Shown one piece after another: positions 26,060-32,769 of a stretch of DNA of 32,769 nucleotides. Below the pieces are notes generated by a model. That model did not search any database. It saw only the letters and a program-made list of their open reading frames with translations, and was not told the DNA's origin. A program made the translations under genes and the position numbers. Positions within the stretch are counted from its first letter, which is position 1; each line of letters starts with the position of its first letter. This DNA comes from Rhodoferax sp. Lineage in GTDB: Bacteria; Pseudomonadota; Gammaproteobacteria; Burkholderiales; Burkholderiaceae_C. Where the stretch lies: NCBI GenBank assembly GCA_020048895.1, contig JAIFLV010000106.1, positions 1 through 32,769 of the forward strand, in the 5' to 3' direction.

Positions 26060-27019
26060 ATGACGCTTACCGAACTCAAATACATAGTCGCTGTCGCGCG
26101 CGAACGGCACTTTGGCAAGGCCGCCGAGGCCTGTTTTGTGTCGCAGCCCACCCTGTCAGTGGCCGTGAAAAAGCTCGAGGAGGAACTCGACGTCAAGCTG
26201 TTCGAGCGCAGCGCCAATGAAGTGACGGTGACGGCGCTGGGTGAAGAGATCGTGCGCCAGGCACAAAGCGTGCTGGAGCAGGCGGCCAACATCAAGGACA
26301 TTGCCAAGCGCGGCAAAGATCCGCTGGCCGGGTCCCTCAAGCTGGGTGTGATCTACACCATAGCACCCTACCTGCTGCCGGATCTTGTGCACCAGATCAT
26401 CAAGCGCACGCCGCAGATGCCGCTGATGCTGCAGGAAAACTTCACCGTCAAGTTGCTGGAAATGTTGCGCACCGGAGAGATCGACTGCGCCATTTTGGCT
26501 GAGCCTTTCCCCGACGCCGGGCTGGCAGTCGCACCACTGTACGACGAGCCGTTCTTTGCTGCGGTGCCGATGAACCATCCGCTGGCAATGCAGGACAGTG
26601 TGACTACGGCGGCGCTAAAAAAGGAAACCATGCTGTTGCTTGGCAATGGCCATTGTTTTCGTGACCACGTGCTCGAAGTCTGCCCGGAGTTTGCGCGTTT
26701 CTCCAGTGACGCCGAAGGCATTCGGCGCAGTTTTGAAGGCTCTTCCCTGGAGACCATCAAGCACATGGTGGCCGCCGGCATGGGCATCACCCTGGTGCCC
26801 CGCCTGAGCGTACCCAAGCAGGCGCTGGCAGCCAAACCCAAGCGCGGAGAGGAGGTTCACGTCAAGTACCTGGCGGTGCACGATGGCCCCAAAGGTGAGC
26901 CGCCGATGCGCCGTATCGTGCTGGTATGGCGACGCAGCTTCACGCGCTACGAGGCCATCGCCGCGCTGCGCAATGCGGTGGTTGCCTGCGAGCTGCCCGG
27001 GGTCACCCGGCTTTCATAA
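26060..27019 (+). CDS. oxyR: LysR-type peroxide sensor OxyR
   Basis: Hydrogen-peroxide-responsive transcription factor. It has 319 residues: an N-terminal LysR winged helix (MTLTELKYIVAVARERHFGKAAEACFVSQPTLS split over 1-35) and a C-terminal sensor domain. The redox cysteines fall at residues 199 and 208 in GHCFRDHVLEVC, the same numbers and spacing as in E. coli OxyR, so disulfide switching should work. No katG or ahpC is in the window. The gene sits between the recG-linked gene and ubiA, all on the plus strand. Confidence 0.94.
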   Translation: MTLTELKYIVAVARERHFGKAAEACFVSQPTLSVAVKKLEEELDVKLFERSANEVTVTALGEEIVRQAQSVLEQAANIKDIAKRGKDPLAGSLKLGVIYTIAPYLLPDLVHQIIKRTPQMPLMLQENFTVKLLEMLRTGEIDCAILAEPFPDAGLAVAPLYDEPFFAAVPMNHPLAMQDSVTTAALKKETMLLLGNGHCFRDHVLEVCPEFARFSSDAEGIRRSFEGSSLETIKHMVAAGMGITLVPRLSVPKQALAAKPKRGEEVHVKYLAVHDGPKGEPPMRRIVLVWRRSFTRYEAIAALRNAVVACELPGVTRLS

Positions 27020-27080
27020 GAATAGGGCCGTTTACGCAGGCGGGGTCTGCGCAAGCAGCTACTGAAACCATAGCATTTCC

Positions 27081-27935
27081 GTGCCAATCAAACTTTCGTT
27101 GTACCTGGATCTGATTCGCTGGAACCGGCCCGCTGGCTGGTTGCTGCTGTTGTGGCCCACTCTCAGCGCGCTGTGGATCGCGGCAGGTGGCTTTCCCGGC
27201 TGGCACCTGGTGTTGGTCTTTACGCTGGGAACGATTCTGATGCGCAGCGCAGGGTGCTGTATCAACGATGTGGCCGACCGCGACTTCGACCGGCATGTGA
27301 AACGCACGGCACAGCGGCCCGTTACCAGTGGGCGTATCAGCACGAAGGAGGCACTGGTTGTGGGTGCTGTGCTGGCGCTGACGGCCTTTGGGTTGGTGCT
27401 GACAACCAACCGCGCAACCATCGCCTGGTCGTTCGCTGCGCTGGCGGTTACTCTGGTGTATCCCTATGCCAAACGTTTTGTCTCGATGCCGCAGGCGGTG
27501 CTAGGGGTGGCTTTCAGCTTCGGCATCCCCATGGCCTTTGCCGCGGTCACGGGTGAGGTGCCGCTGCTGGCATGGGGACTGTTGTTGGGAAATCTGTTTT
27601 GGGTACTGGCCTATGACACTGAGTACGCCATGGTCGACCGCGACGACGATCTTCGGATCGGCATGAAAACGTCTGCTATCACGCTGGGGCGCTGGGACGT
27701 ACCGGCAATCCTGCTGTTTTATGCACTGTATCTTGCGTTGTGGAGCTGGTTGCTGGCGCCCATAGTCGCCTCGCCGTGGTGGTGGGTTGGAGTGGTGCTC
27801 GCCTGTGCACAGGTGGTGTGGCACGGCATGCTCATCCGCACACGTACGCGAGACGGATGCTTCAAGGCGTTCCGCCTTAACCATTGGGTGGGCCTAGCCG
27901 TGTTTGCAGGCATTGTTGCCGGTCTTGTGCGCTAG
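27081..27935 (+). CDS. ubiA: 4-hydroxybenzoate polyprenyltransferase UbiA
   Basis: Integral membrane enzyme that attaches the polyprenyl chain to 4-hydroxybenzoate in ubiquinone synthesis. Both Asp-rich, Mg-prenyl-diphosphate-binding motifs are present: NDVADRDFD (62-70) and [12 protein letters not shown] (179-190), within about eight hydrophobic segments. Its 284 residues match E. coli UbiA (290). It starts with GTG, followed by [19 protein letters not shown], where family homology begins. The stop codon lies inside the left arm of a long inverted repeat. Confidence 0.96.
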   Translation: MPIKLSLYLDLIRWNRPAGWLLLLWPTLSALWIAAGGFPGWHLVLVFTLGTILMRSAGCCINDVADRDFDRHVKRTAQRPVTSGRISTKEALVVGAVLALTAFGLVLTTNRATIAWSFAALAVTLVYPYAKRFVSMPQAVLGVAFSFGIPMAFAAVTGEVPLLAWGLLLGNLFWVLAYDTEYAMVDRDDDLRIGMKTSAITLGRWDVPAILLFYALYLALWSWLLAPIVASPWWWVGVVLACAQVVWHGMLIRTRTRDGCFKAFRLNHWVGLAVFAGIVAGLVR

Positions 27936-28029
27936 GAGGCTGGGTGGCAGGGCGCTCTGCTCCGTGTCCCCCGCCCGCTGCGCGGGCTCCTCCTTGACCT
28001 ACGCAGAACGCCCTGCCACCCAACCTCCT
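27934..28029. repeat. Long inverted repeat with nested hairpin after ubiA
   Basis: Two 27-bp arms (27934-27960 and 28003-28029) are inverted copies with only two mismatches. The 42-base centre holds a further stem, GCCCGC-TGC-GCGGGC. The left arm contains the last two bases of the ubiA stop. The whole unit lies between ubiA and the convergent PsiF gene. It could be a two-way terminator, a miniature mobile element or a dispersed chromosomal repeat. No coding potential is evident. Confidence 0.75.
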
Positions 28030-28073
28030 GACAAAGTTGGGTCGGGCTACATCAAACTGCAATCCGGAAAGGA

Positions 28074-28385
28074 TTACTTGGCGCTGAGGCACTCTTTCAT
28101 GAATTTCTTGCGCTCATCGCCCTTGAGGTCCTTGGTCTTGGCGTCTGCATTGCAGGTCTTCATCTTGTTTTGCTGTGCTGTGCCGCCACCTTCGGCTTCG
28201 GCTGGTTTGGCGCTCAGGCACTCTTTCATGAACGCTTTGCGCTCGTCACCCTTGAGGTCTTTGGTTTTCGCATCGGCATTGCAGGTTTTCATCTTGCCTT
28301 GTTGGGCCGTGTTGCCATCGGCAGCGTAAGCGGTGCAAAGGGACATGGAAAGGCCCAAAGCGGCCAGAGTGAGTAGTTTTTTCAT
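28074..28385 (-). CDS. PsiF-repeat secreted protein, two repeats
   Basis: A 103-residue protein with a signal peptide (cleavage near AYA, residue 21) and two near-identical PsiF repeats (about 28-60 and 71-103). Each contains KMKTCNADAKTKDLKGDERK, then FMKECLSAK, joined by a short Gly/Glu linker. PsiF repeats were named from a phosphate-starvation-inducible E. coli protein; function is unknown. Each repeat has two Cys that could form a disulfide in the periplasm. The DNA copies differ at many third-codon positions, so the duplication is not recent. It is convergent with ubiA and divergent from argS. Confidence 0.92.
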   Translation of the reverse strand: MKKLLTLAALGLSMSLCTAYAADGNTAQQGKMKTCNADAKTKDLKGDERKAFMKECLSAKPAEAEGGGTAQQNKMKTCNADAKTKDLKGDERKKFMKECLSAK

Positions 28386-28517
28386 CGGAAGTCCTGAAAG
28401 TTAAATGGCTTGGGATGCCATTGTTGCAAAAGAAAAGTAGCAGGGGATTCGAGCACAGAACGCAGTGCATGGCAATGCGGTTGACCCGAAGCAATTACTT
28501 GGCCCCCACGCCCCCCG

Positions 28518-28523
28518 TAAAAT
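28518..28523 (+). promoter_or_regulatory. -10 box before argS
   Basis: TAAAAT ends 6 nt before the argS ATG; no Shine-Dalgarno is present. The closest hexamer at a 17-base distance is a poor -35 (TTACTT). Confidence 0.45.
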
Positions 28524-28529
28524 CCTCCG

Positions 28530-30203
28530 ATGCATTTTGTAAAACTTGAACTACTCGAAGCCCTCGCCGCTTCTCTTGAGGCTTTGTCCCCCGGCGCGGG
28601 GGCCAAAGCGGCGTTTGAATCGCCCAAGGTTGCCGCCCATGGCGACCTGGCCACCACCGCTGCGATGCAACTGGCCAAGCCCCTGAAGATGAATCCTCGC
28701 CAGCTCGCAGAGAAATTGCGCACCGATTTGCTGGAAACGACGAGTTTCCAGAAGTGGGTGGACGCCATCGAAATCGCTGGCCCTGGGTTCATCAATTTCC
28801 GTCTCAAGCCTGCGGCCAAGCAGCAAGTGGTCCGCGAGGTGTTGCAGCAGGGCGCGAAGTTTGGTGTGCAGCCGCCCAATGGCAAACGTGTGTTGGTGGA
28901 GTTTGTGTCGGCCAATCCGACCGGTCCGTTGCATGTTGGCCATGCCCGCCAGGGCGCGCTAGGCGATACCATTTGCTCCCTGTTCCAGACCCAGGGCTGG
29001 GACGTCTACCGCGAGTTCTATTACAACGACGCAGGGGTGCAGATCGCCACCCTGGCACAGTGCACCCAGTTGCGCGCCAAGGGCATCCACCCGGGCCATG
29101 CGCTGTGGCCCGAGTCAGCCTACAACGGGGACTACATCGCCGACATCGCCACCGATTTCCTGGCCTGCAAGACCGTGAAGGCCGACGACCGGGAAGTGAC
29201 TTCTACCGGCAACGTGGACGATCTCGATGCCGTACGCGAATTTGCGGTGGCCTACCTGCGCCATGAGCAGGACCTCGACTTGCAGGCATTCGCGGTCAAG
29301 TTCGACAACTATTACCTGGAAAGCAGCCTGTACACCAGCGGGAGGGTGGATGCGACCGTGCAGGCCCTGCAGGCGTCGGGCAAGACGTACGAAAAAGACG
29401 GTGCGCTGTGGCTCCAGTCGACCGAGTACGGCGACGACAAGGACCGGGTGATGCGCAAGCAGGATGGCACCTACACCTACTTTGTCCCGGATGTGGCCTA
29501 CCACATTGCCAAATGGGAGCGTGGTTTCAGCAAGGTGGTCAATATCCAGGGTACCGACCACCACGGCACGATTGCGCGTGTGCGGGCGGGCCTGCAGGCT
29601 GCCAACGTCGGCATCCCGCTGGGCTACCCGGACTATGTGCTGCACACCATGGTGCGGGTCGTCAAGGGCGGCGAAGAAGTAAAGATTTCCAAACGCGCCG
29701 GCAGCTATGTGACGCTGCGCGACCTGATCGAGTGGACCAGCAAGGATGCGGTGCGCTTCTTCCTGCTCAGCCGCAAGCCCGATACGGAATACACCTTCGA
29801 TGTCGACCTGGCGGTCGCCAGGAACAACGACAACCCGGTGTACTACGTGCAATACGCCCACGCGCGCATCTGTTCTGTGCTGACTGCCTGGGGTGGTGAC
29901 CTTGGGGCGTTGTCCGCCGTAGACCTGTCTGCGTTGCAAAGTCCGCAGGCGCTTGCGCTCATGCTGCTGCTGGCCAAATATCCCGACATGCTGTGCGCTG
30001 CCGCGGCAGACTTTGCGCCGCATGATGTGACCTTCTACCTGCGCGAACTGGCGGCCAGTTACCACAGCTATTACGACTGTGAGCGTATTCTGGTCGATGA
30101 CGAACGCTTCAAGCTGGCCCGACTGGCGCTGGTGGCAGCCACGGCGCAGGTGTTGCACAATGGGCTGGCGGTGCTGGGTGTGGGTGCACCCGCAAAAATG
30201 TGA
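28530..30203 (+). CDS. argS: Arginyl-tRNA synthetase
   Basis: Class I aminoacyl-tRNA synthetase charging tRNA-Arg. It has 557 residues, with the Arg-specific N-terminal Add-1 domain (about 1-110), HVGH (135-138) in [15 protein letters not shown], and the KMSKS counterpart KISKR (385-389) in [18 protein letters not shown]. The C-terminal DALR-type anticodon-binding domain ends near [18 protein letters not shown]. The start has a -10-like box but no ribosome site. A SPOR-domain gene follows after 21 bases and is likely cotranscribed. Confidence 0.98.
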   Translation: MHFVKLELLEALAASLEALSPGAGAKAAFESPKVAAHGDLATTAAMQLAKPLKMNPRQLAEKLRTDLLETTSFQKWVDAIEIAGPGFINFRLKPAAKQQVVREVLQQGAKFGVQPPNGKRVLVEFVSANPTGPLHVGHARQGALGDTICSLFQTQGWDVYREFYYNDAGVQIATLAQCTQLRAKGIHPGHALWPESAYNGDYIADIATDFLACKTVKADDREVTSTGNVDDLDAVREFAVAYLRHEQDLDLQAFAVKFDNYYLESSLYTSGRVDATVQALQASGKTYEKDGALWLQSTEYGDDKDRVMRKQDGTYTYFVPDVAYHIAKWERGFSKVVNIQGTDHHGTIARVRAGLQAANVGIPLGYPDYVLHTMVRVVKGGEEVKISKRAGSYVTLRDLIEWTSKDAVRFFLLSRKPDTEYTFDVDLAVARNNDNPVYYVQYAHARICSVLTAWGGDLGALSAVDLSALQSPQALALMLLLAKYPDMLCAAAADFAPHDVTFYLRELAASYHSYYDCERILVDDERFKLARLALVAATAQVLHNGLAVLGVGAPAKM

Positions 30204-30224
30204 AGCGTTGCGTGAAGGAATGGC

Positions 30225-30905
30225 ATGAGGCGAGAGCAAGGCGGAACCCTGCTGGGGTTCATCATCGGTTTAATGGTGGGTCTCGGGCTGGCCCTGGCGG
30301 TGGCGGTGTACGTGACCAAGGTGCCGATTCCATTCATGAACAAGGGGCAAAGCCGCTCGGCCGAACAGGACGAGGCTGAGGCACGCAAGAACAAGGACTG
30401 GGACCCCAACGCGCCCCTGTACGGCAAGAACCCGGCCCAGACCACGTCGACCAACGTCACGCCCGGCGCACCACCGGCCGCCCCTGCATCTGCAGCATCT
30501 GCGCCCAAGGCAGAACCGAAACCAAGTGGCAAGGACATTGCCGGCAAAGCGGAACCCAAGGCAGACAGCAAAGCCGATGCAAAACCCGATCCCAAGCCTG
30601 CTGTCTCGGCCGACCCGCTGGGGGACCTGGCCAAAGCCAAGTCCAAGACCAGCGCAGCCGAGGCCGAGCCATTTTTGTACTTTGTCCAGGTGGGGGCTTA
30701 CAAGACCATGGAAGATGCAGAGGCACAGCGCGCCAAATTGTCCCTGAGTGGTATTGAGACCAAAATATCCGAACGTGAACAGTCTGGGCGAACCGTTTTT
30801 CGCGTGCGGGTTGGCCCGTTTGAAAAAAAGGAAGATGGCGAGAAATCCAAGACCAAACTGGACGAGGCCGGTCTGGAAACATCGTTGGTGCGCGTGCAGC
30901 GCTAG
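30225..30905 (+). CDS. SPOR-domain inner-membrane protein (FtsN-like layout)
   Basis: A 226-residue protein with a short cytoplasmic N-terminus, one membrane segment (about 8-30, LLGFIIGLMVGLGLALAVAV) and a long Pro/Ala/Lys-rich linker (about 45-145). The C-terminal SPOR domain (about 150-226) reads YFVQVGAYKTMEDAEAQRAK, then VFRVRVGPF and LETSLVRV. SPOR domains bind denuded septal peptidoglycan, so it may act at the division site as FtsN does; identity with FtsN cannot be shown. It stands between argS and dsbA, an arrangement I associate with betaproteobacteria. Confidence 0.92.
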   Translation: MRREQGGTLLGFIIGLMVGLGLALAVAVYVTKVPIPFMNKGQSRSAEQDEAEARKNKDWDPNAPLYGKNPAQTTSTNVTPGAPPAAPASAASAPKAEPKPSGKDIAGKAEPKADSKADAKPDPKPAVSADPLGDLAKAKSKTSAAEAEPFLYFVQVGAYKTMEDAEAQRAKLSLSGIETKISEREQSGRTVFRVRVGPFEKKEDGEKSKTKLDEAGLETSLVRVQR

Positions 30906-30969
30906 GAGTGGGTGGCGGAACTATTGTTGCGCACCCCGATCACAGGAAGCCTATCAGGAGAGCATTAGC

Positions 30970-31599
30970 ATGAACATGAAGCGTAGAGATTTTTCGAAAG
31001 TTGCCACAGGGCTGGCCCTGGTGCCGGGCGCGCTATGGGCGCAGGCGGCAAAACCGGTGGCCGGCAAGGACTACCAGGTGCTCGATCCACGTGCACCGGT
31101 AGACGCTCCGGCGGGCAAGGTGGAAGTGGCGGTTTTCTTCTCCTACATGTGTCCGCACTGCAACCTCTTTGAGCCCACCTTTGCGGCCTGGAGCAAGCGG
31201 GCACCGAAGAATGTGGCGATCCGCCAGGTGCCGGTCGCATTCATGCAGGATTTTGAGGTGCTGCAGCGCATGTATTACGCGATCGAGGCGATGGGCATGG
31301 TTGACAAGTTGCATGCGGGGGTGTTCTCGGCCATCCATTCTGAACGCAGAAGCTTCAGGGACGCTGCAGCAGCGGCCGATTGGGTGGCCATGCAAGGAGT
31401 GGACCGTGCCAAGTTCATGGAGCAGTTTGCTTCGTTTTCTGTGGTTTCCAAAGCCACGCGGGCGGGCCAGTTGACCAGGGCGTACAAGATCGAAGGGGTC
31501 CCGGCGATTGGTGTGGGAGGGCGCTTTCTGACCGACGGCACCACCAAAGGCCTGCAGACCGTGGAGGCGTTGGTGGCAGACATTCAGGCAGGGCGATAG
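30970..31599 (+). CDS. dsbA: Thiol:disulfide interchange protein DsbA, Tat-like signal
   Basis: Periplasmic oxidase that introduces disulfides. It has the thioredoxin fold with CPHC (61-64) in VEVAVFFSYMCPHCNLFEP, the cis-proline loop GVPAIGVGG (Val177-Pro178), and 209 residues. The signal sequence begins MNMKRRDFSKVATGLALVPG and ends near AQA; KRRDFSK fits the twin-arginine pattern (RRxFxK), unusual because E. coli DsbA uses the SRP/Sec route. Export route is an inference. AGGAG precedes the ATG at 30970; the ATG at 30976 is an alternative that leaves the twin-Arg motif intact. Confidence 0.95.
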   Translation: MNMKRRDFSKVATGLALVPGALWAQAAKPVAGKDYQVLDPRAPVDAPAGKVEVAVFFSYMCPHCNLFEPTFAAWSKRAPKNVAIRQVPVAFMQDFEVLQRMYYAIEAMGMVDKLHAGVFSAIHSERRSFRDAAAAADWVAMQGVDRAKFMEQFASFSVVSKATRAGQLTRAYKIEGVPAIGVGGRFLTDGTTKGLQTVEALVADIQAGR

Positions 31600-31626
31600 C
31601 CGGATTGCGTGCGTTGCAGGCCAACT

Positions 31627-31656
31627 TTGCAGACGTTGCGCGCGTCGGGCTAGAAT
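31627..31656 (+). promoter_or_regulatory. Promoter of the DHH phosphoesterase gene
   Basis: TTGCAG (31627-31632) and TAGAAT (31651-31656) are 18 bases apart; the expected start near 31663 leaves a leader of about 27 bases with GGAGAG before the ATG. Confidence 0.5.
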
Positions 31657-31689
31657 GCATTTTCTATAACCCCACGTGGAGAGCACCCC

Positions 31690-32622
31690 ATGGCAAATCA
31701 GAAGTTCCGACTGGTCACCCGTAGCGATTTTGATGGCCTGGTGTGCGCCGTATTGCTCAATGACCTCGATCTGATCGACGACATCAAGTTTGTCCATCCC
31801 AAGGACATGCAGGACGGCAAGATCGAAATCACCGAGCGCGACATCACCACCAACCTGCCCTTCGTGCAGGGCGTCCATCTGGCCTTTGACCACCATGCGT
31901 CCGAGACGGTGCGCAACGTCGGTGAGCGGTCCAACCACATCATCTTGCCGCATGCCGCTTCGGCGGCGCGCGTGGTGTACGACCATTACGGTGGTGCCAC
32001 ACGATTTCCTGCGCGCTTTTTCAACATGATGGAAGCCGTGGATAAAGGGGATTCTGCCCAATTCTCTGCGGACGAAATCCTGGAGCCCAAGGATTGGGTG
32101 CTGCTCAACTTCCTGATGGATTCGCGTACCGGACTGGGGCGCTTCAGGGAATTTCGTGTCAGCAATTACCAGTTGATGATGGATCTCATCAAGTATTGCC
32201 GCGACCACGACATTGACGAAATTCTGCAACTGCCCGACGTGGTCGAGCGCATTGACCTGTATTTTGAACATACTGCCAAGGCGCGCGAACAGATAGAGCG
32301 CTGCACCACGGTCTATGGAAACCTGGCCGTGCTGGATTTGCGCAATGAGGAAACCATCTTCGCAGTCAACCGTTTCATGATTTATGCGATGTTTCCGAAC
32401 ACCAACATCTCGATCCATGCGATGTGGGGTGTGCAGAAGCAAAACACGGTTTTTGCAACCGGCAAGTCGATCCTGAACCGCTCATCCAAAACCAATATCG
32501 GCGATCTGATGCTGACCTATGGCGGCGGCGGCCATGAAAACGCTGGCACATGCCAGATTGACAATGACCGCGCTGCGGATGTGCTACAGGAATTGATCAA
32601 GCAGATCAATGCGGACGGCTAA
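31690..32622 (+). CDS. DHH-family phosphoesterase (exopolyphosphatase-like)
   Basis: A 310-residue soluble protein with the DHH metal-binding motifs: TRSDFDGLVCAVLL (Asp13, Asp15), AFDHHAS (Asp67-His69) and a DHHA1-like C-terminal GGGGHENAG (278-286). Family members hydrolyse phosphodiester or phosphoanhydride bonds (RecJ, oligoribonucleases, cyclic-dinucleotide phosphodiesterases, exopolyphosphatases). Which substrate this one uses is not evident, and its compact size rules out RecJ. A good promoter and ribosome site precede it. It converges with the gene at the window edge, 22 bases apart. Confidence 0.9.
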   Translation: MANQKFRLVTRSDFDGLVCAVLLNDLDLIDDIKFVHPKDMQDGKIEITERDITTNLPFVQGVHLAFDHHASETVRNVGERSNHIILPHAASAARVVYDHYGGATRFPARFFNMMEAVDKGDSAQFSADEILEPKDWVLLNFLMDSRTGLGRFREFRVSNYQLMMDLIKYCRDHDIDEILQLPDVVERIDLYFEHTAKAREQIERCTTVYGNLAVLDLRNEETIFAVNRFMIYAMFPNTNISIHAMWGVQKQNTVFATGKSILNRSSKTNIGDLMLTYGGGGHENAGTCQIDNDRAADVLQELIKQINADG

Positions 32623-32626
32623 GCCG

Positions 32627-32643
32627 CCCGCATGGGGCGCGGG
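32627..32643. terminator. Weak hairpin between convergent genes
   Basis: CCCGC-(7-nt loop)-GCGGG lies just after the DHH gene stop and next to the stop of the convergent gene. It is a 5-bp GC stem without a T-run, so support is low. Confidence 0.25.
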
Positions 32644-32644
32644 A

Positions 32645-32769
32645 TCAACCGCCCTTCTTGGAGCGTTTGCCCGGGTTTTTCTTGCTGCGTGTCGCGACGC
32701 CACGCTCCAGGCTGACGCGCTGGCCACGGCCGGCGGATGGCAGGCTCATGCCAGGCAGAGGTGTCGGAG
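32645..32769 (-). CDS. 3' end of a protein with a basic tail (partial)
   Basis: An open minus-strand frame enters from the window edge and ends at TGA (32645-32647). The last 40 residues are visible, ending RSKKNPGKRSKKGG. Such Lys/Arg/Gly-rich tails are common at the C-termini of RNA-binding proteins, for instance DEAD-box RNA helicases of the RhlE type or pseudouridine synthases. The visible part has no domain, so identity is unknown. Support for its being coding: codon use like its neighbours and a convergent stop 22 bases from the DHH gene. Confidence 0.6.
   Translation of the reverse strand, partial: PTPLPGMSLPSAGRGQRVSLERGVATRSKKNPGKRSKKGG

Noticed and set aside
28080-28300. Direct DNA repeats resembling a repeat array
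   Set aside because: They are the two coding repeats of the PsiF protein; there are no spacers or short regular repeats as in a CRISPR array.
29115-30239. A 374-codon minus-strand open frame
   Set aside because: Antisense to argS, which is unmistakable.

Overview
The window is a gene-dense, GC-rich piece of a betaproteobacterial chromosome, most likely Comamonadaceae (Rhodoferax/Polaromonas-like). This rests on the PhaM-type granule protein, a Bug-type solute-binding protein, a DUF3567 protein, the recG-oxyR-ubiA and argS-SPOR-dsbA blocks, and start sites with a -10-like box right before the ATG. I see no tRNA, rRNA, CRISPR array, prophage or complete insertion sequence. No gap without a gene exceeds 300 bases.

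Layout. 1-8.4 kb: a TldD/PmbA-family protein, a lipoprotein-type gamma-glutamyltransferase, a GlcD-type FAD oxidase, phosphatidylserine decarboxylase, a TfoX N-domain protein, an ECHDC3-like crotonase, PurU and a DUF3567 protein. 8.4-16.5 kb: a DUF3108 membrane-anchored protein divergent from an FAH-family protein that seems to have lost its metal ligands. Next comes a minus-strand run of DUF3617 protein, MarC protein, class III nucleotide cyclase and OmpA-domain lipoprotein (the last two overlap), then a PhaM-like protein followed by a FIST sensor protein. 16.5-22.8 kb: the queuosine genes tgt and queA, separated by a vapBC toxin-antitoxin pair with a trailing aminotransferase and by an adenosine/adenine deaminase gene that directly follows queA. 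A Bug-type binding protein precedes queA. 22.9-32.8 kb: recG, an unrecognised coiled-coil membrane protein, oxyR, ubiA, a long imperfect inverted repeat, a two-repeat PsiF protein, argS, a SPOR-domain protein, a DsbA with a Tat-like signal, a DHH phosphoesterase, and the 3' end of a basic protein running off the edge.

How genes may work together. QueA releases adenine, and the next gene, 13 bp downstream, is a deaminase carrying the RIDHG signature I associate with adenine rather than adenosine deaminases. The cyclase has a cytoplasmic catalytic domain, three membrane segments and a probable periplasmic tail, and is translationally coupled to a lipoprotein with an OmpA peptidoglycan-binding domain, which suggests envelope-linked cyclic nucleotide signalling.

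Most unusual points: a REP-like palindromic element sits in frame inside queA and encodes about 21 extra residues; the FAH-family protein lacks its usual metal ligands; two convergent genes share a perfect palindrome containing both stop codons; and at least seven genes have a -10-like box 6-9 nt before the start and no Shine-Dalgarno sequence, which suggests leaderless transcripts.
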